This document shows, in pieces, positions 42,101 to 56,000 of a stretch of DNA of 64,000 bases (position 1 is the stretch's first letter; every line of letters begins with the position of its first letter). Origin of the DNA: Strongylocentrotus purpuratus. Lineage: Eukaryota; Echinodermata; Echinoidea; Camarodonta; Strongylocentrotidae. The position numbers and the translations under genes are program-made. The stretch is taken from the NCBI RefSeq assembly GCF_000002235.5, contig NW_022145611.1, forward strand, positions 15,780,882 to 15,844,881, given 5' to 3'. The notes below the pieces were generated by a model. The model saw only the letters and a list, made by a program, of their open reading frames with translations, had not been told where the DNA came from and made no database searches.

Positions 42101-44398
42101 AAAATTTTATATTTTTTCGCCAAAATGCTGAACCACTCCGGCCCTTACCATTTCGGCCCCAATTTGGTGTATATTCTAAATTTACAATATTTGCCCCTAC
42201 GCCCCTTTCTAAAGCAAATGGAGGTCAGGGTTCTTCTCATGGCATGTAGGGACATTTATTGTGAGGAAACTAGCCCATTTAAAAAATTTATATTTTTTCG
42301 CCAAAATGCTGAACCACTCCGGCCCTTACCATTTCGGCCCCAATTTGGTGTATATTCTAAATTTTCAAATATTTCTCTCCACGCCCCTTTCTAAAACAAA
42401 TGGAGGTCAGGGTTCTTCTCATGGCATGTAGGGACATTTATTGTGAGGAAACTAGCCCATTTAAAAATTTTATATTTTTCCGCCAAAATGCTGAACCACT
42501 CCGGCCCTTACCATTTCGGCCCCAATTTGGTGTATATTCTAAATTTTCAAATATTTCTCTCCACGCCCCTTTCAAAACAAATGGAGGTCAGGGTTCTTCT
42601 CATGGCATGTAGGGACATTTATTGTGAGGAAACTAGCCCATTTAAAAATTTTATATTTTTTCGCCAAAATGCTGAACCACTCCGGCCCTTACCATTTCGG
42701 CCCCAATTTGGTGTATATTCTAAATTTACAATATTTGCCCCTACGCCCCTTTCTAAAGCAAATGGAGGTCAGGGTTCTTCTCATGGCATGTAGGGACATT
42801 TATTGTGAGGAAACTAGCCCATTTAAAAAATTTATATTTTTTCGCCAAAATGCTGAACCACTCCGGCCCTTACCATTTCGGCCCCAATTTGGTGTATATT
42901 CTAAATTTTCAAATATTTCTCTCCACGCCCCTTTCTAAAACAAATGGAGGTCAGGGTTCTTCTCATGGCATGTAGGGACATTTATTGTGAGGAAACTAGC
43001 CCATTTAAAAATTTTATATTTTTCCGCCAAAATGCTGAACCACTCCGGCCCTTACCATTTCGGCCCCAATTTGGTGTATATTCTAAATTTTCAAATATTT
43101 CTTCCACGCCCCTTTCTAAAACAAATGGAGGTCAGGGTTCTTCTCATGGCATGTAGGGACATTTATTGTGAGGAAACTAGCCCATTTAAAAATTTTATAT
43201 TTTTCCGCCAAAATGCTGAACCACTCCGGCCCTTACCATTTCGGCCCCAATTTGGTGTATATTCTAAATTTTCAAATATTTCTTTCCACGCCCCTTTCTA
43301 AAACAAATGGAGGTCAGGGTTCTTCTCATGGCATGTAGGGACATTTATTGTGAGGAAACTAGCCCATTTAAAAATTTTATATTTTTCCGCCAAAATGCTG
43401 AACCACTCCGGCCCTTACCATTTCGGCCCCAATTTGGTGTATATTCTAAATTTTCAAATATTTCTTTCCACGCCCCTTTCTAAAACAAATGGAGGTCAGG
43501 GTTCTTCTCATGGCATGTAGGGACATTTATTGTGAGGAAACTAGCCCATTTAAAAAATTTATATTTTTTCGCCAAAATGCTGAACCACTCCGGCCCTTAC
43601 CATTTCGGCCCCAATTTGGTGTATATTCTAAATTTTCAAATATTTCTCTCCACGCCCCTTTCTAAAACAAATGGAGGTCAGGGTTCTTCTCATGGCATGT
43701 AGGGACATATATTGTGAGGAAACTAGCCCATTTAAAATTTTTATATTTTTCCGCCAAAATGCTGAACCACTCCGGCCCTTACCATTTCGGCCCCAATTTG
43801 GTGTATATTCTAAATTTTCAAATATTTCTTTCCACGCCCCTTTCTAAAACAAATGGAGGTCAGGGTTCTTCTCATGGCATGTAGGGACATTTATTGTGAG
43901 GAAACTAGCCCATTTAAAAAATTTATATTTTTCCGCCAAAATGCTGAACCACTCCGGCCCTTACCATTTCGGCCCCAATTTGGTGTATATTCTAAATTTT
44001 CAAATATTTCTTTCCACGCCCCTTTCTAAAACAAATGGAGGTCAGGGTTCTTCTCATGGCATGTAGGGACATTTATTGTGAGGAAACTAGCCCATTTAAA
44101 AAATTTATATTTTTTCGCCAAAATGCTGAACCACTCCGGCCCTTACCATTTCGGCCCCAATTTGGTGTATATTCTAAATTTTCAAATATTTCTTTCCACG
44201 CCCCTTTCTAAAACAAATGGAGGTCAGGGTTCTTCTCATGGCATGTAGGGACATTTATTGTGAGGAAACTAGCCCATTTAAAAATTTTATATTTTTCCGC
44301 CAAAATGCTGAACCACTCCGGCCCTTACCATTTCGGCCCCAATTTGGTGTATATTCTAAATTTTCAAATATTTCTTTCCACGCCCCTTTCTAAAACAA

Positions 44399-47300
44399 AT
44401 GGAGGTCAGGGTTCTTCTCATGGCATGTAGGGACATTTATTGTGAGGAAACTAGCCCATTTAAAAATTTATATTTTTTCGCCAAAATGCTGAACCACTCC
44501 GGCCCTTACCATTTCGGCCCCAATTTGGTGTATATTCTAAATTTACAATATTTGCCCCTACGCCCCTTTCTAAAGCAAATGGAGGTCAGGGTTCTTCTCA
44601 TGGCATGTAGGGACATTTATTGTGAGGAAACTAGCCCATTTAAAAAATTTATATTTTTTCGCCAAAATGCTGAACCACTCCGGCCCTTACCATTTCGGCC
44701 CCAATTTGGTGTATATTCTAAATTTTCAAATATTTCTCTCCACGCCCCTTTCTAAAACAAATGGAGGTCAGGGTTCTTCTCATGGCATGTAGGGACATTT
44801 ATTGTGAGGAAACTAGCCCATTTAAAAATTTTATATTTTTCCGCCAAAATGCTGAACCACTCCGGCCCTTACCATTTCGGCCCCAATTTGGTGTATATTC
44901 TAAATTTTCAAATATTTCTTTCCACGCCCCTTTCTAAAACAAATGGAGGTCAGGGTTCTTCTCATGGCATGTAGGGACATTTATTGTGAGGAAACTAGCC
45001 CATTTAAAAATTTTATATTTTTCCGCCAAAATGCTGAACCACTCCGGCCCTTACCATTTCGGCCCCAATTTGGTGTATATTCTAAATTTTCAAATATTTC
45101 TTTCCACGCCCCTTTCTAAAACAAATGGAGGTCAGGGTTCTTCTCATGGCATGTAGGGACATTTATTGTGAGGAAACTAGCCCATTTAAAAATTTTATAT
45201 TTTTCCGCCAAAATGCTGAACCACTCCGGCCCTTACCATTTCGGCCCCAATTTGGTGTATATTCTAAATTTTCAAATATTTCTTTCCACGCCCCTTTCTA
45301 AAACAAATGGAGGTCAGGGTTCTTCTCATGGCATGTATGGACATTTATTGTGAGGAAACTAGCCCATTTAAAAAATTTATATTTTTCGCCAAAATGCTGA
45401 ACCACTCCGGCCCTTACCATTTCGGCCCCAATTTGGTGTATATTCTAAATTTTCAAATATTTCTCTCCACGCCCCTTTCTAAAACAAATGGAGGTCAGGG
45501 TTCTTCTCATGGCATGTAGGGACATTTATTGTGAGGAAACTAGCCCATTTAAAATTTTTATATTTTTCCGCCAAAATGCTGAACCACTCCGGCCCTTACC
45601 ATTTCGGCCCCAATTTGGTGTATATTCTAAATTTTCAAATATTTCTTTCCACGCCCCTTTCTAAAACAAATGGAGGTCAGGGTTCTTCTCATGGCATGTA
45701 GGGACATTTATTGTGAGGAAACTAGCCCATTTAAAAATTTTATATTTTTCCGCCAAAATGCTGAACCACTCCGGCCCTTACCATTTCGGCCCCAATTTGG
45801 TGTATATTCTAAATTTTCAAATATTTCTTTCCACGCCCCTTTCTAAAACAAATGGAGGTCAGGGTTCTTCTCATGGCATGTAGGGACATTTATTGTGAGG
45901 AAACTAGCCCATTTAAAAAATTTATATTTTTTCGCCAAAATGCTGAACCACTCCGGCCCTTACCATTTCGGCCCCAATTTGGTGTATATTCTAAATTTTC
46001 AAATATTTCTTTCCACGCCCCTTTCTAAAACAAATGGAGGTCAGGGTTCTTCTCATGGCATGTAGGGACATTTATTGTGAGGAAACTAGCCCATTTAAAA
46101 ATTTTATATTTTTCCGCCAAAATGCTGAACCACTCCGGCCCTTACCATTTCGGCCCCAATTTGGTGTATATTCTAAATTTTCAAATATTTCTTTCCACGC
46201 CCCTTTCTAAAACAAATGGAGGTCAGGGTTCTTCTCATGGCATGTAGGGACATTTATTGTGAGGAAACTAGCCCATTTAAAAAATTTATATTTTTCGCCA
46301 AAATGCTGAACCACTCCGGCCCTTACCATTTCGGCCCCAATTTGGTGTATATTCTAAATTTTCAAATATTTCTCTCCACGCCCCTTTCTAAAACAAATGG
46401 AGGTCAGGGTTCTTCTCATGGCATGTAGGGACATTTATTGTGAGGAAACTAGCCCATTTAAAAATTTTATATTTTTCCGCCAAAATGCTGAACCACTCCG
46501 GCCCTTACCATTTCGGCCCCAATTTGGTGTATATTCTAAATTTTCAAATATTTCTTTCCACGCCCCTTTCTAAAACAAATGGAGGTCAGGGTTCTTCTCA
46601 TGGCATGTAGGGACATTTATTGTGAGGAAACTAGCCCATTTAAAAAATTTATATTTTTTCGCCAAAATGCTGGACCACTCCGGCCCTTACCATTTCGGCC
46701 CCAATTTGGTGTATATTCTAAATTTTCAAATATTTCTCTCCACGCCCCTTTCTAAAACAAATGGAGGTCAGGGTTCTTCTCATGGCATGTAGGGACATTT
46801 ATTGTGAGGAAACTAGCCCATTTAAAATTTTATATTTTTCCGCCAAAATGCTGAACCACTCCGGCCCTTACCATTTCGGCCCCAATTTGGTGTATATTCT
46901 AAATTTTCAAATATTTCTTCCACGCCCCTTTCTAAAACAAATGGAGGTCAGGGTTCTTCTCATGGCATGTAGGGACATTTATTGTGAGGAAACTAGCCCA
47001 TTTAAAAATTTTATATTTTTCCGCCAAAATGCTGAACCACTCCGGCCCTTACCATTTCGGCCCCAATTTGGTGTATATTCTAAATTTTCAAATATTTCTC
47101 TCCACGCCCCTTTCTAAAACAAATGGAGGTCAGGGTTCTTCTCATGGCATGTAGGGACATTTATTGTGAGGAAACTAGCCCATTTAAAAATTTTATATTT
47201 TTCGCCAAAATGCTGAACCACTCCGGCCCTTACCATTTCGGCCCCAATTTGGTGTATATTCTAAATTTACAATATTTGCCCCTACGCCCCTTTCTAAAGC

Positions 47301-50060
47301 AAATGGAGGTCAGGGTTCTTCTCATGGCATGTAGGGACATTTATTGTGAGGAAACTAGCCCATTTAAAAAATTTATATTTTTTCGCCAAAATGCTGAACC
47401 ACTCCGGCCCTTACCATTTCGGCCCCAATTTGGTGTATATTCTAAATTTTCAAATATTTCTCTCCACGCCCCTTTCTAAAACAAATGGAGGTCAGGGTTC
47501 TTCTCATGGCATGTAGGGACATTTATTGTGAGGAAACTAGCCCATTTAAAAATTTTATATTTTTCCGCCAAAATGCTGAACCACTCCGGCCCTTACCATT
47601 TCGGCCCCAATTTGGTGTATATTCTAAATTTTCAAATATTTCTTTCCACGCCCCTTTCTAAAACAAATGGAGGTCAGGGTTCTTCTCATGGCATGTAGGG
47701 ACATTTATTGTGAGGAAACTAGCCCATTTAAAAATTTTATATTTTTCCGCCAAAATGCTGAACCACTCCGGCCCTTACCATTTCGGCCCCAATTTGGTGT
47801 ATATTCTAAATTTTCAAATATTTCTTTCCACGCCCCTTTCTAAAACAAATGGAGGTCAGGGTTCTTCTCATGGCATGTAGGGACATTTATTGTGAGGAAA
47901 CTAGCCCATTTAAAAATTTTATATTTTTCCGCCAAAATGCTGAACCACTCCGGCCCTTACCATTTCGGCCCCAATTTGGTGTATATTCTAAATTTTCAAA
48001 TATTTCTTTCCACGCCCCTTTCTAAAACAAATGGAGGTCAGGGTTCTTCTCATGGCATGTAGGGACATTTATTGTGAGGAAACTAGCCCATTTAAAAATT
48101 TATATTTTTCGCCAAAATGCTGAACCACTCCGGCCCTTACCATTTCGGCCCCAATTTGGTGTATATTCTAAATTTTCAAATATTTCTCTCCACGCCCCTT
48201 TCTAAAACAAATGGAGGTCAGGGTTCTTCTCATGGCATGTAGGGACATTTATTGTGAGGAAACTAGCCCATTTAAAATTTTATATTTTTCCGCCAAAATG
48301 CTGAACCACTCCGGCCCTTACCATTTCGGCCCCAATTTGGTGTATATTCTAAATTTTCAAATATTTCTTTCCACGCCCCTTTCTAAAACAAATGGAGGTC
48401 AGGGTTCTTCTCATGGCATGTAGGGACATTTATTGTGAGGAAACTAGCCCATTTAAAAATTTTATATTTTTCCGCCAAAATGCTGAACCACTCCGGCCCT
48501 TACCATTTCGGCCCCAATTTGGTGTATATTCTAAATTTTCAAATATTTCTTTCCACGCCCCTTTCTAAAACAAATGGAGGTCAGGGTTCTTCTCATGGCA
48601 TGTATGGACATTTATTGTGAGGAAACTAGCCCATTTAAAAAATTTATATTTTTTCGCCAAAATGCTGAACCACTCCGGCCCTTACCATTTCGGCCCCAAT
48701 TTGGTGTATATTCTAAATTTTCAAATATTTCTTTCCACGCCCCTTTCTAAAACAAATGGAGGTCAGGGTTCTTCTCATGGCATGTAGGGACATTTATTGT
48801 GAGGAAACTAGCCCATTTAAAAATTTTATATTTTTCCGCCAAAATGCTGAACCACTCCGGCCCTTACCATTTCGGCCCCAATTTGGTGTATATTCTAAAT
48901 TTTCAAATATTTCTTTCCACGCCCCTTTCTAAAACAAATGGAGGTCAGGGTTCTTCTCATGGCATGTAGGGACATTTATTGTGAGGAAACTAGCCCATTT
49001 AAAAAATTTATATTTTTCGCCAAAATGCTGAACCACTCCGGCCCTTACCATTTCGGCCCCAATTTGGTGTATATTCTAAATTTTCAAATATTTCTCTCCA
49101 CGCCCCTTTCTAAAACAAATGGAGGTCAGGGTTCTTCTCATGGCATGTAGGGACATTTATTGTGAGGAAACTAGCCCATTTAAAAATTTTATATTTTTCC
49201 GCCAAAATGCTGAACCACTCCGGCCCTTACCATTTCGGCCCCAATTTGGTGTATATTCTAAATTTTCAAATATTTCTTTCCACGCCCCTTTCTAAAACAA
49301 ATGGAGGTCAGGGTTCTTCTCATGGCATGTAGGGACATTTATTGTGAGGAAACTAGCCCATTTAAAAAATTTATATTTTTTCGCCAAAATGCTGAACCAC
49401 TCCGGCCCTTACCATTTCGGCCCCAATTTGGTGTATATTCTAAATTTTCAAATATTTCTCTCCACGCCCCTTTCTAAAACAAATGGAGGTCAGGGTTCTT
49501 CTCATGGCATGTAGGGACATTTATTGTGAGGAAACTAGCCCATTTAAAATTTTATATTTTTCCGCCAAAATGCTGAACCACTCCGGCCCTTACCATTTCG
49601 GCCCCAATTTGGTGTATATTCTAAATTTTCAAATATTTCTTTCCACGCCCCTTTCTAAAACAAATGGAGGTCAGGGTTCTTCTCATGGCATGTAGGGACA
49701 TTTATTGTGAGGAAACTAGCCCATTTAAAAATTTTATATTTTTCCGCCAAAATGCTGAACCACTCCGGCCCTTACCATTTCGGCCCCAATTTGGTGTATA
49801 TTCTAAATTTTCAAATATTTCTCTCCACGCCCCTTTCTAAAACAAATGGAGGTCAGGGTTCTTCTCATGGCATGTAGGGACATTTATTGTGAGGAAACTA
49901 GCCCATTTAAAAATTTTATATTTTTTCGCCAAAATGCTGAACCACTCCGGCCCTTACCATTTCGGCCCCAATTTGGTGTATATTCTAAATTTACAATATT
50001 TGCCCCTACGCCCCTTTCTAAAGCAAATGGAGGTCAGGGTTCTTCTCATGGCATGTAGGG
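44399..50060. repeat. Higher-order repeat domain, about 2723-bp period (15 monomers)
   Basis: Variant monomers recur 2722-2724 bp apart: 44399/47123, 46216/48938, 46761/49483 and 47123/49846. The same spacing reappears further right at 52932/55656, 53113/55837 and 59643/62367, though the intervening monomers match less well. The right half of the array may therefore be a patchier version of this unit. Confidence 0.65.
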
Positions 50061-53000
50061 ACATTTATTGTGAGGAAACTAGCCCATTTAAAAAATTTAT
50101 ATTTTTTCGCCAAAATGCTGAACCACTCCGGCCCTTACCATTTCGGCCCCAATTTGGTGTATATTCTAAATTTTCAAATATTTCTTTCCACGCCCCTTTC
50201 TAAACAAATGGAGGTCAGGGTTCTTCTCATGGCATGTAGGGACATTTATTGTGAGGAAACTAGCCCATTTAAAAATTTTATATTTTTCCGCCAAAATGCT
50301 GAACCACTCCGGCCCTTACCATTTCGGCCCCAATTTGGTGTATATTCTAAATTTTCAAATATTTTTCCACGCCCCTTTCTAAAACAAATGGAGGTCAGGG
50401 TTCTTCTCATGGCATGTAGGGACATTTATTGTGAGGAAACTAGCCCATTTAAAAATTTTATATTTTTCCGCCAAAATGCTGAACCACTCCGGCCCTTACC
50501 ATTTCGGCCCCAATTTGGTGTATATTCTAAATTTACAATATTTGCCCCTACGCCCCTTTCTAAAGCAAATGGAGGTCAGGGTTCTTCTCATGGCATGTAG
50601 GGACATTTATTGTGAGGAAACTAGCCCATTTAAAAATTTTATATTTTTCCGCCAAAATGCTGAACCACTCCGGCCCTTACCATTTCGGCCCCAATTTGGT
50701 GTATATTCTAAATTTTCAAATATTTCTTTCCACGCCCCTTTCTAAAACAAATGGAGGTCAGGGTTCTTCTCATGGCATGTAGGGACATTTATTGTGAGGA
50801 AACTAGCCCATTTAAAAATTTTATATTTTTCCGCCAAAATGCTGAACCACTCCGGCCCTTACCATTTCGGCCCCAATTTGGTGTATATTCTAAATTTTCA
50901 AATATTTCTTTCCACGCCCCTTTCTAAAACAAATGGAGGTCAGGGTTCTTCTCATGGCATGTAGGGACATTTATTGTGAGGAAACTAGCCCATTTAAAAA
51001 TTTTATATTTTTTCGCCAAAATGCTGAACCACTCCGGCCCTTACCATTTCGGCCCCAATTTGGTGTATATTCTAAATTTTCAAATATTTCTTTCCACGCC
51101 CCTTTCTAAAACAAATGGAGGTCAGGGTTCTTCTCATGGCATGTAGGGACATTTATTGTGAGGAAACTAGCCCATTTAAAAATTTTATATTTTTCCGCCA
51201 AAATGCTGAACCACTCCGGCCCTTACCATTTCGGCCCCAATTTGGTGTATATTCTAAATTTTCAAATATTTCTCTCCACGCCCCTTTCTAAAACAAATGG
51301 AGGTCAGGGTTCTTCTCATGGCATGTAGGGACATTTATTGTGAGGAAACTAGCCCATTTAAAAATTTTATATTTTTTCCGCCAAAATGCTGAACCACTCC
51401 GGCCCTTACCATTTCGGCCCCAATTTGGTGTATATTCTAAATTTTCAAATATTTCTCCCACGCCCCTTTCTAAAGCAAATGGAGGTCAGGGTTCTTCTCA
51501 TGGCATGTAGGGACATTTATTGTGAGGAAACTAGCCCATTTAAAAAATTTATATTTTTCCGCCAAAATGCTGAACCACTCCGGCCCTTACCATTTCGGCC
51601 CCAATTTGGTGTATATTCTAAATTTTCAAATATTTCCCCACGCCCCTTTCTAAAGCAAATGGAGGTCAGGGTTCTTCTCATGGCATGTAGGGACATTTAT
51701 TGTGAGGAAACTAGCCCATTTAAAAATTTATATTTTTTCGCCAAAATGCTGAACCACTCCGGCCCTTACCATTTCGGCCCCAATTTGGTGTATATTCTAA
51801 ATTTTCAAATATTTCTTTCCACGCCCCTTTCTAAAACAAATGGAGGTCAGGGTTCTTCTCATGGCATGTAGGGACATTTATTGTGAGGAAACTAGCCCAT
51901 TTAAAAAATTTATATTTTTTCGCCAAAATGCTGAACCACTCCGGCCCTTACCATTTCGGCCCCAATTTGGTGTATATTCTAAATTTTCAAATATTTCTTT
52001 CCACGCCCCTTTCTAAAACAAATGGAGGTCAGGGTTCTTCTCATGGCATGTAGGGACATTTATTGTGAGGAAACTAGCCCATTTAAAAATTTTATATTTT
52101 TCCGCCAAAATGCTGAACCACTCCGGCCCTTACCATTTCGGCCCCAATTTGGTGTATATTCTAAATTTTCAAATATTTCTTTCCACGCCCCTTTCTAAAA
52201 CAAATGGAGGTCAGGGTTCTTCTCATGGCATGTAGGGACATTTATTGTGAGGAAACTAGCCCATTTAAAAAATTTATATTTTTTCGCCAAAATGCTGAAC
52301 CACTCCGGCCCTTACCATTTCGGCCCCAATTTGGTGTATATTCTAAATTTTCAAATATTTCTCTCCACGCCCCTTTCTAAAACAAATGGAGGTCAGGGTT
52401 CTTCTCATGGCATGTAGGGACATTTATTGTGAGGAAACTAGCCCATTTAAAAATTTTATATTTTTCCGCCAAAATGCTGAACCACTCCGGCCCTTACCAT
52501 TTCGGCCCCAATTTGGTGTATATTCTAAATTTTCAAATATTTCTTTCCACGCCCCTTTCTAAAACAAATGGAGGTCAGGGTTCTTCTCATGGCATGTAGG
52601 GACATTTATTGTGAGGAAACTAGCCCATTTAAAAAATTTATATTTTTTCGCCAAAATGCTGAACCACTCCGGCCCTTACCATTTCGGCCCCAATTTGGTG
52701 TATATTCTAAATTTTCAAATATTTCTCTCCACGCCCCTTTCTAAAACAAATGGAGGTCAGGGTTCTTCTCATGGCATGTAGGGACATTTATTGTGAGGAA
52801 ACTAGCCCATTTAAAAATTTTATATTTTTCCGCCAAAATGCTGAACCACTCCGGCCCTTACCATTTCGGCCCCAATTTGGTGTATATTCTAAATTTTCAA
52901 ATATTTCTCTCCACGCCCCTTTCTAAAACAAATGGAGGTCAGGGTTCTTCTCATGGCATGTAGGGACATTTATTGTGAGGAAACTAGCCCATTTAAAATT

Positions 53001-56000
53001 TTATATTTTTCCGCCAAAATGCTGAACCACTCCGGCCCTTACCATTTCGGCCCCAATTTGGTGTATATTCTAAATTTTCAAATATTTCTCTCCACGCCCC
53101 TTTCTAAAACAAATGGAGGTCAGGGTTCTTCTCATGGCATGTAGGGACATTTATTGTGAGGAAACTAGCCCATTTAAAAATTTTATATTTTTTCGCCAAA
53201 ATGCTGAACCACTCCGGCCCTTACCATTTCGGCCCCAATTTGGTGTATATTCTAAATTTTCAATATTTGCCCCACGCCCCTTTCTAAAGCAAATGGAGGT
53301 CAGGGTTCTTCTCATGGCATGTAGGGACATTTATTGTGAGGAAACTAGCCCATTTAAAAAATTTATATTTTTTCGCCAAAATGCTGAACCACTCCGGCCC
53401 TTACCATTTCGGCCCCAATTTGGTGTATATTCTAAATTTTCAAATATTTCTCTCCACGCCCCTTTCTAAAACAAATGGAGGTCAGGGTTCTTCTCATGGC
53501 ATGTAGGGACATTTATTGTGAGGAAACTAGCCCATTTAAAAATTTTATATTTTTCCGCCAAAATGCTGAACCACTCCGGCCCTTACCATTTCGGCCCCAA
53601 TTTGGTGTATATTCTAAATTTTCAAATATTTCTTTCCACGCCCCTTTCTAAAACAAATGGAGGTCAGGGTTCTTCTCATGGCATGTAGGGACATTTATTG
53701 TGAGGAAACTAGCCCATTTAAAAATTTTATATTTTTCCGCCAAAATGCTGAACCACTCCGGCCCTTACCATTTCGGCCCCAATTTGGTGTATATTCTAAA
53801 TTTTCAAATATTTCTTTCCACGCCCCTTTCTAAAACAAATGGAGGTCAGGGTTCTTCTCATGGCATGTAGGGACATTTATTGTGAGGAAACTAGCCCATT
53901 TAAAAATTTTATATTTTTCCGCCAAAATGCTGAACCACTCCGGCCCTTACCATTTCGGCCCCAATTTGGTGTATATTCTAAATTTTCAAATATTTCTTTC
54001 CACGCCCCTTTCTAAAACAAATGGAGGTCAGGGTTCTTCTCATGGCATGTAGGGACATTTATTGTGAGGAAACTAGCCCATTTAAAAAATTTATATTTTT
54101 TCGCCAAAATGCTGAACCACTCCGGCCCTTACCATTTCGGCCCCAATTTGGTGTATATTCTAAATTTTCAAATATTTCTCTCCACGCCCCTTTCTAAAAC
54201 AAATGGAGGTCAGGGTTCTTCTCATGGCATGTAGGGACATTTATTGTGAGGAAACTAGCCCATTTAAAATTTTATATTTTTCGCCAAAATGCTGAACCAC
54301 TCCGGCCCTTACCATTTCGGCCCCAATTTGGTGTATATTCTAAATTTTCAAATATTTCTTTCCACGCCCCTTTCTAAAACAAATGGAGGTCAGGGTTCTT
54401 CTCATGGCATGTAGGGACATTTATTGTGAGGAAACTAGCCCATTTAAAAAATTTATATTTTTCCGCCAAAATGCTGAACCACTCCGGCCCTTACCATTTC
54501 GGCCCCAATTTGGTGTATATTCTAAATTTTCAAATATTTCTTTCCACGCCCCTTTCTAAAACAAATGGAGGTCAGGGTTCTTCTCATGGCATGTAGGGAC
54601 ATTTATTGTGAGGAAACTAGCCCATTTAAAAAATTTATATTTTTTCGCCAAAATGCTGAACCACTCCGGCCCTTACCATTTCGGCCCCAATTTGGTGTAT
54701 ATTCTAAATTTTCAAATATTTCTTTCCACGCCCCTTTCTAAAACAAATGGAGGTCAGGGTTCTTCTCATGGCATGTAGGGACATTTATTGTGAGGAAACT
54801 AGCCCATTTAAAAATTTTATATTTTTCCGCCAAAATGCTGAACCACTCCGGCCCTTACCATTTCGGCCCCAATTTGGTGTATATTCTAAATTTTCAAATA
54901 TTTCTTTCCACGCCCCTTTCTAAAACAAATGGAGGTCAGGGTTCTTCTCATGGCATGTAGGGACATTTATTGTGAGGAAACTAGCCCATTTAAAAATTTT
55001 ATATTTTTCGCCAAAATGCTGAACCACTCCGGCCCTTACCATTTCGGCCCCAATTTGGTGTATATTCTAAATTTTCAAATATTTCTCTCCACGCCCCTTT
55101 CTAAAACAAATGGAGGTCAGGGTTCTTCTCATGGCATGTAGGGACATTTATTGTGAGGAAACTAGCCCATTTAAAAATTTTATATTTTTCCGCCAAAATG
55201 CTGAACCACTCCGGCCCTTACCATTTCGGCCCCAATTTGGTGTATATTCTAAATTTTCAAATATTTCTTTCCACGCCCCTTTCTAAAACAAATGGAGGTC
55301 AGGGTTCTTCTCATGGCATGTAGGGACATTTATTGTGAGGAAACTAGCCCATTTAAAAAATTTATATTTTTTCGCCAAAATGCTGAACCACTCCGGCCCT
55401 TACCATTTCGGCCCCAATTTGGTGTATATTCTAAATTTTCAAATATTTCTCTCCACGCCCCTTTCTAAAACAAATGGAGGTCAGGGTTCTTCTCATGGCA
55501 TGTAGGGACATTTATTGTGAGGAAACTAGCCCATTTAAAAATTTTATATTTTTCCGCCAAAATGCTGAACCACTCCGGCCCTTACCATTTCGGCCCCAAT
55601 TTGGTGTATATTCTAAATTTTCAAATATTTCTTTCCACGCCCCTTTCTAAAACAAATGGAGGTCAGGGTTCTTCTCATGGCATGTAGGGACATTTATTGT
55701 GAGGAAACTAGCCCATTTAAAAATTTATATTTTTCCGCCAAAATGCTGAACCACTCCGGCCCTTACCATTTCGGCCCCAATTTGGTGTATATTCTAAATT
55801 TTCAAATATTTCTCTCCACGCCCCTTTCTAAAACAAATGGAGGTCAGGGTTCTTCTCATGGCATGTAGGGACATTTATTGTGAGGAAACTAGCCCATTTA
55901 AAAATTTATATTTTTTCGCCAAAATGCTGAACCACTCCGGCCCTTACCATTTCGGCCCCAATTTGGTGTATATTCTAAATTTTCAATATTTCTTTCCACG

